Below are positions 43,303-51,797 of a stretch of 64,000 bases of DNA, in pieces. Both the position numbers and the translations under genes were made by a program. The DNA is from JACCTU01 sp963737405. GTDB taxonomy: Bacteria > Actinomycetota > Thermoleophilia > Gaiellales > Gaiellaceae. The first letter of the stretch is position 1; each line of letters opens with the position of its first letter. The notes under the pieces were generated by a model that saw only the letters and a list, made by a program, of their open reading frames with translations, was not told the DNA's origin and ran no database searches. The DNA lies in the NCBI GenBank assembly GCA_963737405.1, contig CAVTSL010000013.1, positions 81,640-145,639 of the forward strand, written 5' to 3'.

Positions 43303-44519
43303 GCTGGCTGATCGCGATCCTCGGCCTCGCGTTCCTCGTGCTGATCCACGAGGCCGGCCACTTCTACTCCGCGCGTGCGCTCGGCATGCGTCCCCGCCGC
43401 TTCTACCTCGGCTTCCCGCCCGCGGTCGTGAAGGTCAACCGCGGCGGGATCGAGTACGGCGTCGGCGCGATCCCGCTCGGCGGCTACGTGAAGATCCCCG
43501 GGATGCACCGGCCGGCGCCGTCCGACCTGGACATGCACTTCGGGCCGGCGCTCCGTGAGGCGCCCGAGCTGACCGGCTCGATCGAGCGCATCAAGCGCAA
43601 GCTCGGCCGCGGCGAGTTCGACGCAGGCCCGGAGCTCGACGCGCTGGAGACGTGCCTGGAGAGCGTCGAGCTGTCTCCGGGAGCGCGGCGGAGCGCAGAG
43701 CGCGGACTGACCGAGCTGCGCGACGGTCTCGGCGGCGACGCGTACTGGCGCGCGACGACGTGGAAGCGCGTCGCTGTCATCTTCGCGGGGCCGGGAACGA
43801 ACCTCGTGTTCGCGATCGTGCTGCTGACGATCGTCTTCCTGTTCGGCGTGCGCACGGCGACGCTCAGCGTGGGCGAGGTGAGCACCGGCAGCCCCGCCGA
43901 CCTCGCCGGCCTTCGCACGGGCGATCGCATCGTCGCGGTCGACGGTCAGCGAGTCGACGAGTTCAACGATCTCTACGACGAGATCCAGGCGTCCGACGGC
44001 AAGCGGGTCACGCTCGGGGTCGTGCGCGGCGGGAAGCCGCGCGAGATCGCGGTGACACCGACCCACTACTTCGACGCGAACTGGGCGATCGGCTTCAGGC
44101 CGCAGGCGCGCACGGAGCGATACTCGCCGCCCGAGGCGTTCGCTCTCGCGCTCGACCGGACCTGGGAGGTGACGAAGGCGATCGGCCAAGGGTTCGGCCG
44201 GCTCGTGACCGGCTCGGGTCGGAAGGAGATCTCGAGCCCCGTGGGGATCACGCGGGTCTCGAGCCAGGCGGTCCAGACGGACTTCCGCGTCTACCTCCAG
44301 CTGCTCGCGTTCATCAGCCTGTCGCTCGCCCTGCTCAACCTCCTGCCGCTGCTGCCGCTCGACGGCGGCCACATCGCCTTCTCGCTCGTCGAGGGCATCA
44401 GGCACCGCGCCGTCGGCCGCGAGGTCTACGAGCGCGTCTCGATCATCGGAATTGCCCTGGTGTTGATGCTCTTCTTCATCGGCCTGTCGAACGACCTCGG
44501 CGGAGGGCCACCGGGCTGA
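43299..44519 (+). CDS. rseP: RseP/site-2 membrane metalloprotease with insertion
   Basis: 406 residues. LVLIHEAGHFYSARALGMR carries the H-E-x-x-H zinc site in the first TM; NLLPLLPLDGGH holds the Asp ligand. A PDZ domain (VGEVSTGSPADLAGLRTGDRIVAVDGQRVD) lies between. An extra helical stretch of about 75 residues (ELTGSIERIKRKLGRGEFDAG; GARRSAERGLTELRDGLGGD) follows the first half, before VAVIFAGPGTNLVFAIVLL. Cuts membrane-bound substrates such as anti-sigma factors. ATG overlaps the dxr stop; the position between dxr and ispG is widely conserved. Confidence 0.94.
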   Translation: MSWLIAILGLAFLVLIHEAGHFYSARALGMRPRRFYLGFPPAVVKVNRGGIEYGVGAIPLGGYVKIPGMHRPAPSDLDMHFGPALREAPELTGSIERIKRKLGRGEFDAGPELDALETCLESVELSPGARRSAERGLTELRDGLGGDAYWRATTWKRVAVIFAGPGTNLVFAIVLLTIVFLFGVRTATLSVGEVSTGSPADLAGLRTGDRIVAVDGQRVDEFNDLYDEIQASDGKRVTLGVVRGGKPREIAVTPTHYFDANWAIGFRPQARTERYSPPEAFALALDRTWEVTKAIGQGFGRLVTGSGRKEISSPVGITRVSSQAVQTDFRVYLQLLAFISLSLALLNLLPLLPLDGGHIAFSLVEGIRHRAVGREVYERVSIIGIALVLMLFFIGLSNDLGGGPPG

Positions 44520-44545
44520 CCTCCGCGGCCAACCGCCTCGGGCCG

Positions 44546-44551
44546 TAGGCT
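44546..44551 (+). promoter_or_regulatory. -10 box TAGGCT of the Pro-rich membrane protein gene (leaderless)
   Basis: TAGGCT, 6 bases, then GTG at 44558. Confidence 0.45.
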
Positions 44552-44557
44552 TCCGGG

Positions 44558-45322
44558 GTGGTGGAACCGCTCTCAGAGCCCATCTCGCCGGAGCTGGCGC
44601 TCGTCGACCCTGTGCTGGCGGAGGCCGCCCGCGCCGCGCTGCCGGAGGAGCCCTGGAAGGCGTTCCTCCCGGCGCCCGCGCCGCCCGTGGAGGCGCCTGC
44701 GCCGCGCATTGAGGCGCCTGCGCCGCCCCCGCGCGTCGTCGTCGAGCAGCCGCCCGAACCGGCCGTTCCGCGTCGACGGCGCTCGCGACGGCTCGTGCTC
44801 ACGGCCGGATTCGCCGCTGCGGCGGCAGCCGGCGTGCTCGTCGGCGGCGACTTCATCGGGCCGCGGGCCGCCGACCGGCCGACGTTCGCGCCGTCCCCCG
44901 ACGCGGCGGGGACCACCGGCACGCTGACCGCCGAGGCCGAGCCGTCGCCGACGGTCGCACCGCCCGCCTCGCCCGCCGCACCGCCCGCGACGACGGCGCC
45001 CGAGCCCGAACCGAAGGCGACCCCCAAGCCGAAGCCGAAGCCGAAGCCGAAGCCTGCGACGCCCGCGAGGCCGACGAAGACGAAGGCCGCGTTCGTGCCC
45101 GCGCGCATCTTTGCGTGGGGCCCGGTCGAGGGCGCGACGAGCTACCGCGTCCGCTTCTACCGCGGCGACCGCGTCGTCCTCCAGAAGACGACGAAGACCG
45201 CCCGCATCGAGCTCCCGCGCGGGTTCGCGTTCGCGAAGGGCAGGTACCGCTGGATCGTCGAGCCGAAGACGGGCGCGAAGTACGGGAACGCCGTCGTCGA
45301 CTCGAAGTTCACGATTCCCTAG
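44558..45322 (+). CDS. Pro/Ala-rich single-pass membrane protein, hypothetical
   Basis: 254 residues. A cytoplasmic Pro-rich N-terminus (PAPAPPVEAPAPRIEAPAPPP) ends in a basic cluster RRRRSRR, then one TM helix (LVLTAGFAAAAAAGVLVGGD). Outside, a Pro/Thr-rich linker contains the tandem KPKPKPKPKP, and a C-terminal domain reads FAWGPVEGATSYRVRFYRGD, then GRYRWIVEPKTG, resembling a fibronectin-III/Ig-like beta fold. It may span the wall with the KP linker. Function unknown; inserted between rseP and ispG. Confidence 0.65.
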   Translation: MVEPLSEPISPELALVDPVLAEAARAALPEEPWKAFLPAPAPPVEAPAPRIEAPAPPPRVVVEQPPEPAVPRRRRSRRLVLTAGFAAAAAAGVLVGGDFIGPRAADRPTFAPSPDAAGTTGTLTAEAEPSPTVAPPASPAAPPATTAPEPEPKATPKPKPKPKPKPATPARPTKTKAAFVPARIFAWGPVEGATSYRVRFYRGDRVVLQKTTKTARIELPRGFAFAKGRYRWIVEPKTGAKYGNAVVDSKFTIP

Positions 45323-45333
45323 AAAGCCCCCGC

Positions 45334-45339
45334 TACGCT
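45334..45339 (+). promoter_or_regulatory. -10 box TACGCT of ispG (leaderless)
   Basis: TACGCT, 7 bases, then the ATG at 45347. Confidence 0.45.
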
Positions 45340-45346
45340 TCGGACG

Positions 45347-46480
45347 ATGGCCAGCGAGCGAGGCATCCACGTCGGCCGCGTCGCGATCGGAGGCGGCGCG
45401 CCGGTCGTCGTGCAGTCGATGACGCTCACCCCGACGCGGGACGTCGAGGCCACGACGGCGCAGATCGCCGCACTCGCCGGTGCGGGCTGCGAGGTCGTCC
45501 GCTGCGCGGTCCCGAAGACGGAGGACGCAGAGGCGCTTCGCACGATCGTTCGCCTCAGCCCGATCCCGGTGATCGCGGACATCCACTTCAACGCGAGCCT
45601 CGCGCTCAAGGCGATCGACGCGGGCGTCGCGGCCGTCCGCATCAACCCCGGCAACATCGGCGGGCCGGACCGCGTCGCCGAAGTCGTGACCGCCGCGAAG
45701 GCCGCAGGGATCCCGATGCGCATCGGTGCGAACTCGGGGTCGCTGCCGAAGCACCTGCACGAGCTCGCACAGGAGGACCAGGCAGAGGCGCTCGTCGCAG
45801 CTGCGCTCGAGGAGGTCGAGCTGCTCGAGCGACTCGACTACCGCGACTTCAAGATCTCGGTCAAGTCGACGCACGTGCCGACGATGATCCGCGCGTACCG
45901 CATGCTCGCCGCGAAGGTGCCGTACCCGCTCCACCTCGGCGTGACCGAGGCGGGGACGCCGTTCTCCGGCTCGATCCGAAGCTCGATCGGCATCGGCTCG
46001 CTCCTCGCCGACGGCATCGGCGACACGATCCGCGTCAGCCTCACCGCGGACCCGGTGAAGGAGGTCGAGGTCGCGTGGGAGATCCTGAAGGCGCTCGGCC
46101 TGCGCGAGCGGGGGCCGATCATGATCGCCTGCCCGAGCTGCGGGCGCGACAACGTCGGCGTCTGGAACCTCGCCGAGAAGGTCGAGGAGCGGCTCAAGGA
46201 CTACCCGCAGCACTTCGAGGTCGCGGTGATGGGCTGCGCCGTCAACGGGCCGGGCGAGGCCGGCGACGCCGACTTCGGGATCGCAGGCGGCCGTGACACC
46301 GGGTTCCTCTACGCGCACGGCCGCGTGCTGAAGAAGGTCTCGTCGGACATCCTCGTCGACGAGCTCTTCCACGAGATCGACCAGTGGATCGACGCGGGCA
46401 TGCATCGTCCGAAGCGCCTCAAGATGGCGAAGCCGGCTGCGCTCGCGATGGCCGAAGCGTCGCTCATCCCGCTCGATTAG
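45347..46480 (+). CDS. ispG: (E)-4-hydroxy-3-methylbut-2-enyl-diphosphate synthase
   Basis: 377 residues. APVVVQSMTLTPTRDVEATTAQIAAL, PVIADIHFNASLALKAIDAGVAAVRINPGNIG and GIGSLLADGIGDTIRVSLTADP are typical; the 4Fe-4S cluster ligands are CPSCGRDNVGVWNLAEKVEE and VMGCAVNGPGEA. Penultimate step of the MEP pathway (with dxr upstream). Length fits bacterial GcpE. Confidence 0.96.
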   Translation: MASERGIHVGRVAIGGGAPVVVQSMTLTPTRDVEATTAQIAALAGAGCEVVRCAVPKTEDAEALRTIVRLSPIPVIADIHFNASLALKAIDAGVAAVRINPGNIGGPDRVAEVVTAAKAAGIPMRIGANSGSLPKHLHELAQEDQAEALVAAALEEVELLERLDYRDFKISVKSTHVPTMIRAYRMLAAKVPYPLHLGVTEAGTPFSGSIRSSIGIGSLLADGIGDTIRVSLTADPVKEVEVAWEILKALGLRERGPIMIACPSCGRDNVGVWNLAEKVEERLKDYPQHFEVAVMGCAVNGPGEAGDADFGIAGGRDTGFLYAHGRVLKKVSSDILVDELFHEIDQWIDAGMHRPKRLKMAKPAALAMAEASLIPLD

Positions 46481-46493
46481 CCTCGCGGTCGAC

Positions 46494-48146
46494 GTGCGCG
46501 CCTCACAGCTCTTTCTTCCGACCCTGCGCGAAGCCCCCGCCGACGCGGAGGCGGTGAGCCACAAGCTGCTCGTTCGCGGCGCGTTCATCCGCCAGGTGAG
46601 CGCCGGCCTCTGGACGTTCCTGCCGCTCGGCTGGCGCGTCCACGAGAAGGTCGTGCAGATCGTGCGGGAGGAGCAGAACGCGATCGGCGCGCAGGAGATG
46701 TTCATGCCCCTGGTGACGCCGGCCGAGCTCTGGCAGGCGACGGGGCGCTACGCGATCCCGGAGCTCTGGAAGATCGAGGACCGGAGCAAGCGCCCCTTCG
46801 TGCTCGCGTTGACGCACGAGGAGACCGTGACGTTCCACGCACGTGAGCTGCAGTCGTACAAGCAGCTGCCGCAGATGCTCTACCACGTCCAGACGAAGGT
46901 GCGTGACGAGGCGCGGCCGCGCGGCGGCCTGCTGCGCGTGCGCGAGTTCGTGATGAAGGACGCCTACTCGTTCGATCGCGACGAGGAAGGTCTCGACGTC
47001 AGCTTCCGCAAGCAAAAGGGTGCGTACGATCGGACGTTCGAGCGCTGCGGGCTCGAGGTGTTCGCGGTGCAAGCGGAGTCGGGGATGATGGGCGGGAGCG
47101 AGTCGCTCGACTACCTCGCGCCGTCAGGTTCCGGCGAGAACGTGCTCGTCACGTGTGAGAACGGCGACTACGCGGCGGACCTCGAGATCGCACGTGGCGT
47201 TCCGCGCGCGCCCGAGTTCCCCGAGACGCTCGACGCACCGGCCGAGGTCGAGACGCCCGGGATCGAGACGATCGACGCGCTCGCCGAGTTCCTCGGTGTC
47301 GACCCGGCCGCCACGTCGAAGGCGATGCCGGTCGTGCGCGACGGCGCCGTCGTGCTCGCGCTCGTTCGCGGCGACGACAGGCTCGAAGAGGCGAAGCTCG
47401 CGGCCGTGCTGCAGGGCGACGTCCGTCTTGCGACGGAGGACGAGATCCGCACTGCCTTCAACGCCGACCCCGGCTCGCTCGGGCCGGTCGGCTTCGCAGG
47501 CGAGGTCGTCGCGGACGAGACGCTTCGCGACGGTCAGTTCGTCGCCGGCGCCAACCGCACCGGCTGGCACCTGCGCGGCGTCGAGCACGGCCGCGACTTC
47601 GAGGCGCGGTTCGCCGACATCCGCCAGTCGCAGGAGGGCGACGCGTGTCCGCGCTGCGGCGGCCGCCTGCGATTCCAGACGGCGATTGAGGTTGGGCACA
47701 TCTTCAAGTTGGGCACCTACTATTCGGCGCCGCTGGGTGCGATGTATCTCGACGAAACAGGTAAGGAGCAGCCGATCGTGATGGGGTCATACGGAATCGG
47801 GCCGGGGCGCGTGATGGCGGCCGCGGTCGAGCAGCACCACGACGAGCACGGCATCGTCTGGCCGGAGTCGCTGGCGCCGTACGACGTTCACGTGGTCGTT
47901 CTGCCCGGCCTCGACGAGCAGGGACAGGCCGTCGCGGAGGCGTTCGAGTCGCGCGGACACACCGTCCTCCTCGACGACCGTGACCAGCGGGCGGGCGAGA
48001 AGTTCGCGGACGCCGATCTGATCGGCGCCCCGACGCGCGTGACGGTGGGGAAGAAGACGCTCGAGGACGGCGCGGTCGACGTTCGCGACCGTGCGACCGG
48101 CGACGAGCGCCGGGTCCCGATGGCCGAGCTCGGAGCGCTGCAGTAG
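46494..48146 (+). CDS. proS: Prolyl-tRNA synthetase, bacterial type
   Basis: 550 residues. ASQLFLPTLREAPADAEAVSHKLLVRGAFIRQVSAGLWTFLPLG (shortened here), LTHEETVTFHARELQSYKQLP, KVRDEARPRGGLLRVREFVMKDAYSFD are class II motifs 1-2. An editing (YbaK-like) insert spans about 220-380 (TIDALAEFLGVDPAATSKAMPVV). Motif 3 is YGIGPGRVMAAAVEQHHDE; a C-terminal anticodon domain follows. GTG start 14 bases after ispG. The window also encodes a tRNA-Pro. Confidence 0.95.
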   Translation: MRASQLFLPTLREAPADAEAVSHKLLVRGAFIRQVSAGLWTFLPLGWRVHEKVVQIVREEQNAIGAQEMFMPLVTPAELWQATGRYAIPELWKIEDRSKRPFVLALTHEETVTFHARELQSYKQLPQMLYHVQTKVRDEARPRGGLLRVREFVMKDAYSFDRDEEGLDVSFRKQKGAYDRTFERCGLEVFAVQAESGMMGGSESLDYLAPSGSGENVLVTCENGDYAADLEIARGVPRAPEFPETLDAPAEVETPGIETIDALAEFLGVDPAATSKAMPVVRDGAVVLALVRGDDRLEEAKLAAVLQGDVRLATEDEIRTAFNADPGSLGPVGFAGEVVADETLRDGQFVAGANRTGWHLRGVEHGRDFEARFADIRQSQEGDACPRCGGRLRFQTAIEVGHIFKLGTYYSAPLGAMYLDETGKEQPIVMGSYGIGPGRVMAAAVEQHHDEHGIVWPESLAPYDVHVVVLPGLDEQGQAVAEAFESRGHTVLLDDRDQRAGEKFADADLIGAPTRVTVGKKTLEDGAVDVRDRATGDERRVPMAELGALQ

Positions 48147-48445
48147 TGGCACGCAGGCGGCGGCGCTTCTCGACCGAGTCCTTCGGGCCGACGATCGAGC
48201 AGCTGATGGACGAGACGGACACGACGTACCGCGCGCTCGCGGACCGTTCGGGGCTGTCGGCGGGCTACCTCAACCACCTCGTGCACGGCAACCGTCCGGT
48301 TCCGTCGAACGACGTCATCCAGACACTCGCCGAGGCGCTCGGCGTCGAGCCCGAGCACTTTCGCGAGTACCGACTGCGCGTGATCACCGAGCGGCTCGAG
48401 GCGATGCCGGAGATGATCGACCGGCTCTACAAGCGCTTCGGCTGA
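48146..48445 (+). CDS. Small XRE-type HTH regulator
   Basis: 99 residues. DTTYRALADRSGLSAGYLNHLVHGNRPVPSNDVIQTLAEALGVEPEHF is a typical Cro/XRE helix-turn-helix; helices 2-3 lie in RALADRSGLSAGYLNHL. The N-terminus is basic (MARRRRRFSTESFG), and a C-terminal helix (ERLEAMPEMIDRLYKRF) may dimerise. GTG overlaps the proS stop by one base. No operator candidate was identified. Target unknown. Confidence 0.82.
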   Translation: MARRRRRFSTESFGPTIEQLMDETDTTYRALADRSGLSAGYLNHLVHGNRPVPSNDVIQTLAEALGVEPEHFREYRLRVITERLEAMPEMIDRLYKRFG

Positions 48446-48461
48446 GCGGGAGCGGCGTGCC

Positions 48462-48467
48462 TACACT
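48462..48467 (+). promoter_or_regulatory. -10 box TACACT of mutS2 (leaderless)
   Basis: TACACT, 6 bases, then the GTG at 48474. Confidence 0.5.
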
Positions 48468-48473
48468 CGTCGC

Positions 48474-50861
48474 GTGGACCGAAGCGCGCTCGTCGCCCTC
48501 GAGTTCCCGGCGATCGCCGAGCGGGTCGCCCGCGCGACCGCGACCGAGCACGGGTCGTCGCTCGCGCTGGCGCTCGAGCCGTCGCCCGACCCGGACGAGG
48601 TCGATCGCCGCCAGGCACTGACGACCGAGGCGATCGCACTCCTCGACGCCGCCGAGGAGCCGCCGCTCCAGGGGATCCACGACGTGCGCGACGCTGCTGC
48701 GCGCGCGGCTCGAGGCGGTGTCCTCACCGCCGGCGCGCTGCGAAGCGTCGCCGACACGATCGCGGGTGCGCTCCGTGCGCGGAGCGCACTCGAGCAGCAG
48801 GACGCGCCGCTCCTCACCGAGCTCGCGACGGGGATCGAGCCGTCGCTCGGGTCGCTCGCGGAGTCGATCGGCCGCGCGGTCGAGGAGGACGGCTCGGACC
48901 TCCGCGACACGGCGTCGCCGCGACTCCGCAAGCTGCGAACGACGCTGCGAAACGAGCGCCATCGCGTCGCGGAGAAGATGCAGCAGCTCGTGCGGTCGAG
49001 CGGCCTGCGCGAGCACCTCCAGGAGGACTTCGTCACCCAGCGGGGCGGGCGGCCGGTGCTCGCGGTCAAGGCGAGTGCCAGGCGCAGCGTCCCGGGCATC
49101 GTCCACGACTCGTCCGACTCCGGGCAGACGCTGTTCGTCGAGCCGTTCGAGGTCGTCGAGCTGAACAACCATCACTCGGAGGTCGCGGGCGCCGAGCGCG
49201 AGGAGGCCGAGCGCATCCTCCGCGAGCTCTCCGAGGCGGTGGGGGAGCGCGCCGAGGCGCTCGACGCGGTTGTCGAGGCGACCGCGCAGATCGACTTGAC
49301 GCTCGCGGGCGCCGCGGTGTCGCGTGCGTGGCGCGGCGCGCCGGTCGAGGTCTCGGACGAGGTGCGGCTGCTGGGAGCACGACACCCGCTGCTCGACCCC
49401 GCAACGGCGGTTCCGATCGACCTCGAGCTCGGACGTCTCCGCGCGCTCGTGATCAGCGGGCCGAACACCGGCGGCAAGACGGTCGCGCTCAAGACGCTCG
49501 GGCTCGCGGCGCTCATCCACCAATCGGGGCTTCGACCGCCGGCGGTCGAAGCGTCGCTGCCGATCTTCGACGAAGTGCTTGCGGACATCGGCGACCCGCA
49601 GTCGATCGAGATGAGCCTCTCGACGTTCTCCGGTCACGTCGCGAACCTCGTCGCGATCCTGCGCTCGGCGCGGGAGCGGTCGCTCGTGCTCGTCGACGAG
49701 CTGGCGTCGGGCACGGACCCGGTCGAGGGCTCGGCGCTCGCACAGGCTCTGCTGACGCGTCTTGCCTCGCAGGCGCGGCTGACGGTCGTGACGACGCACT
49801 ATCCCGAGCTGAAGGAGTGGGCGAGCGCGACGGAGGACGTCGCCAATGCGGCGACGGGGTTCGATCCGGACACGCACGCGCCGCTCTACCGGATCACGCT
49901 CGGAAGGCCGGGGACGTCGCACGCGCTCCGCATCGCCGAGCGCCTCGGCCTCGACGGCGCGGTCGTCGAGGACGCGCGCGACCGAATCGTTCCCGAGCGC
50001 CGCCGGATCGAGGAGCTGCTCGCGCAGACGGAGGCGGCCGAGCGCGTCGCGGTCGAGGAGCGCACAGTGGCCGCGCGCGAGCGGGCAGACGCGGAGCAAG
50101 CGGTCGAGCGCGCCCGCGCGCGCGAGGCCGAGCTCGAGTCGGAGATCGCGGCGGTTCGGGCATCCGCGGCGGCCGAGCGCGAGCGGGCCGCAGCCGAGGC
50201 GGAACGCGATCTGACCGCCGCGCGTCAGGAGCTCCAGGCGCTCCGCGACGAGATCCGGGTCGCAAAGCGGCGCGAGCGCGACGTCCGACGCACGTCGGGC
50301 GGGGCGGCCGCCCGGGCCGAGCGAGACCGAGACCGCCGCCTCGGGGCTGCGTCTGCGCGCGCGGAGGAGGCGGAGCGCGCAATCCGCTCGATCGAACGGC
50401 CGCTCCCGGTCACCGGCCCGCTCGCGGAGGGCGACCCGGTGGAGGCGCCGACCCTCGGCGTGCGCGGGACGATCGCATCGATCGAAGGCGACGAGGCGGA
50501 GGTGATCGGTGTCGCTGGGCACCGCATCCGGATCCCGCTCGAGCGCCTTCGCCCCGATCCACGGGGCACGGCGAGCGAGTCGGAGACGGCTCCCGCGGTG
50601 CGTGTCGTCGCAGCGGCGCGAGGCGACGTGAGCGACGAGCTCGACGTGCGAGGGACGAGCTCGCAGGATGCGCGGGAGGCCGTGCGGTCCTTCGTCGACG
50701 ACGCATCGCTGGCCGGGCTCACCACCGTCCGCGTCGTCCACGGCCGCGGCACGGGCGCCGTCCGCGCGGCGGTGCGCGACGAGCTCGATCGCCATCCGCT
50801 CGTCGAACGGCGCGAGAGCGAGTCCGCCGACGGCGCCACCGTCGCGCACCTCGTGGGCTAG
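48474..50861 (+). CDS. mutS2: Endonuclease MutS2 / RqcU
   Basis: 795 residues. Helical core and clamp (KLRTTLRNERHRVAEKMQQL; VHDSSDSGQTLFVEPFEVVELNN), ATPase with Walker A VISGPNTGGKTVALKTLG, Walker B region ERSLVLVDELASGTDPVEGSAL, a long coiled coil, and a C-terminal Smr nuclease domain DELDVRGTSSQDAREAVRSF, VVHGRGTGAVRAAV. MutS2 suppresses recombination and, in Bacillus, rescues collided ribosomes with RQC components. Notably the next gene encodes a release-factor-like VLRF1 protein linked to the same RQC context. Confidence 0.96.
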   Translation: MDRSALVALEFPAIAERVARATATEHGSSLALALEPSPDPDEVDRRQALTTEAIALLDAAEEPPLQGIHDVRDAAARAARGGVLTAGALRSVADTIAGALRARSALEQQDAPLLTELATGIEPSLGSLAESIGRAVEEDGSDLRDTASPRLRKLRTTLRNERHRVAEKMQQLVRSSGLREHLQEDFVTQRGGRPVLAVKASARRSVPGIVHDSSDSGQTLFVEPFEVVELNNHHSEVAGAEREEAERILRELSEAVGERAEALDAVVEATAQIDLTLAGAAVSRAWRGAPVEVSDEVRLLGARHPLLDPATAVPIDLELGRLRALVISGPNTGGKTVALKTLGLAALIHQSGLRPPAVEASLPIFDEVLADIGDPQSIEMSLSTFSGHVANLVAILRSARERSLVLVDELASGTDPVEGSALAQALLTRLASQARLTVVTTHYPELKEWASATEDVANAATGFDPDTHAPLYRITLGRPGTSHALRIAERLGLDGAVVEDARDRIVPERRRIEELLAQTEAAERVAVEERTVAARERADAEQAVERARAREAELESEIAAVRASAAAERERAAAEAERDLTAARQELQALRDEIRVAKRRERDVRRTSGGAAARAERDRDRRLGAASARAEEAERAIRSIERPLPVTGPLAEGDPVEAPTLGVRGTIASIEGDEAEVIGVAGHRIRIPLERLRPDPRGTASESETAPAVRVVAAARGDVSDELDVRGTSSQDAREAVRSFVDDASLAGLTTVRVVHGRGTGAVRAAVRDELDRHPLVERRESESADGATVAHLVG

Positions 50862-51481
50862 GGCACGGCCTCCTCGACGACCTTCGCGGCGTAGAGCTGG
50901 TACGGAAGCTCCTCGAGCACGCGGCGCCGCGGGTCCGGGACGGTGAAGAACCGCTCGAGCGCCAGCGGCTCGACCCAGGCGAGGTTCTGATCCGCCGCGA
51001 GCGCCCTCGACACCGCACTGCGGTCGCCACCGAGCGCGACGCGCTCGACGCCGTCGTGCCACGGGCCGAGGACGCGAACGGCCTCGGACGCCGCCTCGCG
51101 GACAAGATCGCGCTCCTGGCCCTCGCGCCGGCGGCGAAAGCGCCCCGACGACGAGCCGCCTTTCTTGTGGCGCCCCTTGACGAACCGTGCTCCGACCTTC
51201 GAGACGACAAGGCGTTCGCCCTCGAACACTCCGAAGGCGTAGCCGCCGAGACGGACGAGCAGCGCGGCGACGGTGTGGTCCGCACGAAGCGCGTCGAGGA
51301 GCGGCTCGACGACGACCGCGTCGTAGACCTGCTCGTGCGCGAGCCCGAACGGCGGCGTGACGGTGAGCGTCGAGTCCGCGAGCTCGAAGCGTGCGCTGCC
51401 TGCCTCGTAGACGGAGCGCCCCGTCGACCCGTCGAGCGTCTCGAGTCGCTTGGCGAGGTTGACGCGGCCGACGTAGCGCAT
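50858..51481 (-). CDS. acVLRF1-type peptidyl-tRNA hydrolase / release-factor-like protein
   Basis: 207 residues. An eRF1-like domain of the Vms1/VLRF1 group: VEPLLDALRADHTVAALLVRLGGYAFGVFEGE, VVSKVGARFVKGRHKKGGSSSGRFRRRREGQ and RALAADQNLAWVEPLALERFFTVPDPRR. Family members release nascent chains from stalled ribosomes. The catalytic loop in related proteins carries a Gln after the Gly-Gly; here the loop reads GGSSSGRF with Ser instead, so activity is in doubt. Convergent with mutS2 (4-base overlap). Identification is from motif memory. Confidence 0.7.
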   Translation of the reverse strand: MRYVGRVNLAKRLETLDGSTGRSVYEAGSARFELADSTLTVTPPFGLAHEQVYDAVVVEPLLDALRADHTVAALLVRLGGYAFGVFEGERLVVSKVGARFVKGRHKKGGSSSGRFRRRREGQERDLVREAASEAVRVLGPWHDGVERVALGGDRSAVSRALAADQNLAWVEPLALERFFTVPDPRRRVLEELPYQLYAAKVVEEAVP

Positions 51482-51486
51482 GCGTC

Positions 51487-51492
51487 ACCCTA
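51487..51492 (-). promoter_or_regulatory. -10 box TAGGGT of the VLRF1 gene (leaderless)
   Basis: On the minus strand TAGGGT, 5 bases, then the ATG at 51481. Confidence 0.4.
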
Positions 51493-51505
51493 CGCGCGGA
51501 AAAGG

Positions 51506-51534
51506 TTGCGTCCGAAGCCTCGGACGGGTTGAAT
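51506..51534 (+). promoter_or_regulatory. Promoter-like pair for a candidate small RNA
   Basis: TTGCGT (51506-51511), 17 bases, TTGAAT (51529-51534), giving a predicted start near 51541. No coding region follows on this strand before a strong terminator. Confidence 0.4.
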
Positions 51535-51540
51535 TGCGGG

Positions 51541-51637
51541 CGCTACGCGGCTCCGGGTGCTAGGCCCGAGGTCTCGGAGCGACACAACGAAGGCCCGGCA
51601 GGTTACTGGGCAAGTTGCCACCGGGCCTTCTCTTTTT
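51541..51637 (+). ncRNA. Candidate small RNA, about 97 nt, two hairpins
   Basis: A promoter-like pair upstream and a Rho-independent terminator at the end frame a short segment with no reading frame. Its 5' half folds as GCTCCG (51550-51555) with CGGAGC (51575-51580) enclosing GGGTGCTAGGCCCG; the 3' half is the terminator hairpin. It does not show the SRP, 6S, tmRNA or tRNA signatures. No plus-strand gene upstream would need this terminator (mutS2 ends 0.73 kb earlier, behind an opposite-strand gene). Confidence 0.35.
51589..51637 (+). terminator. Rho-independent terminator
   Basis: GAAGGCCCGG (51589-51598) pairs with CCGGGCCTTC (51621-51630), then TCTTTTTCT. The U tract is on the plus strand. 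The 160 bases from 51638 to 51797 hold nothing I can identify. Confidence 0.8.
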
Positions 51638-51797
51638 CTAGCAGTGTCGGACCTGCTCCAAACGGGTCAAAAGTGGAGCGGAGCCACGGTAGGCAGACCC
51701 GCGCGCGGTTTCCGTCGAGTCCCCTGCGCGCCGGGCCTGCCTCTCCAAGCGTGGGTCGGGCGGCGGTCCGGCGCATCCCTCTGGTGGGTTTGCCGGA

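Noticed and set aside
45001..45060. Repeat AAGCCGAAGCCG as a CRISPR-like or microsatellite element
   Set aside because: It encodes the KPKPKP linker of a membrane protein in frame; there are no spacers.
51541..51637. The candidate small RNA as SRP, 6S or tmRNA
   Set aside because: The SRP apical motif (GGTCAGG...GGAAGCAGCC), the long 6S bubble and a tRNA-like end are all absent.
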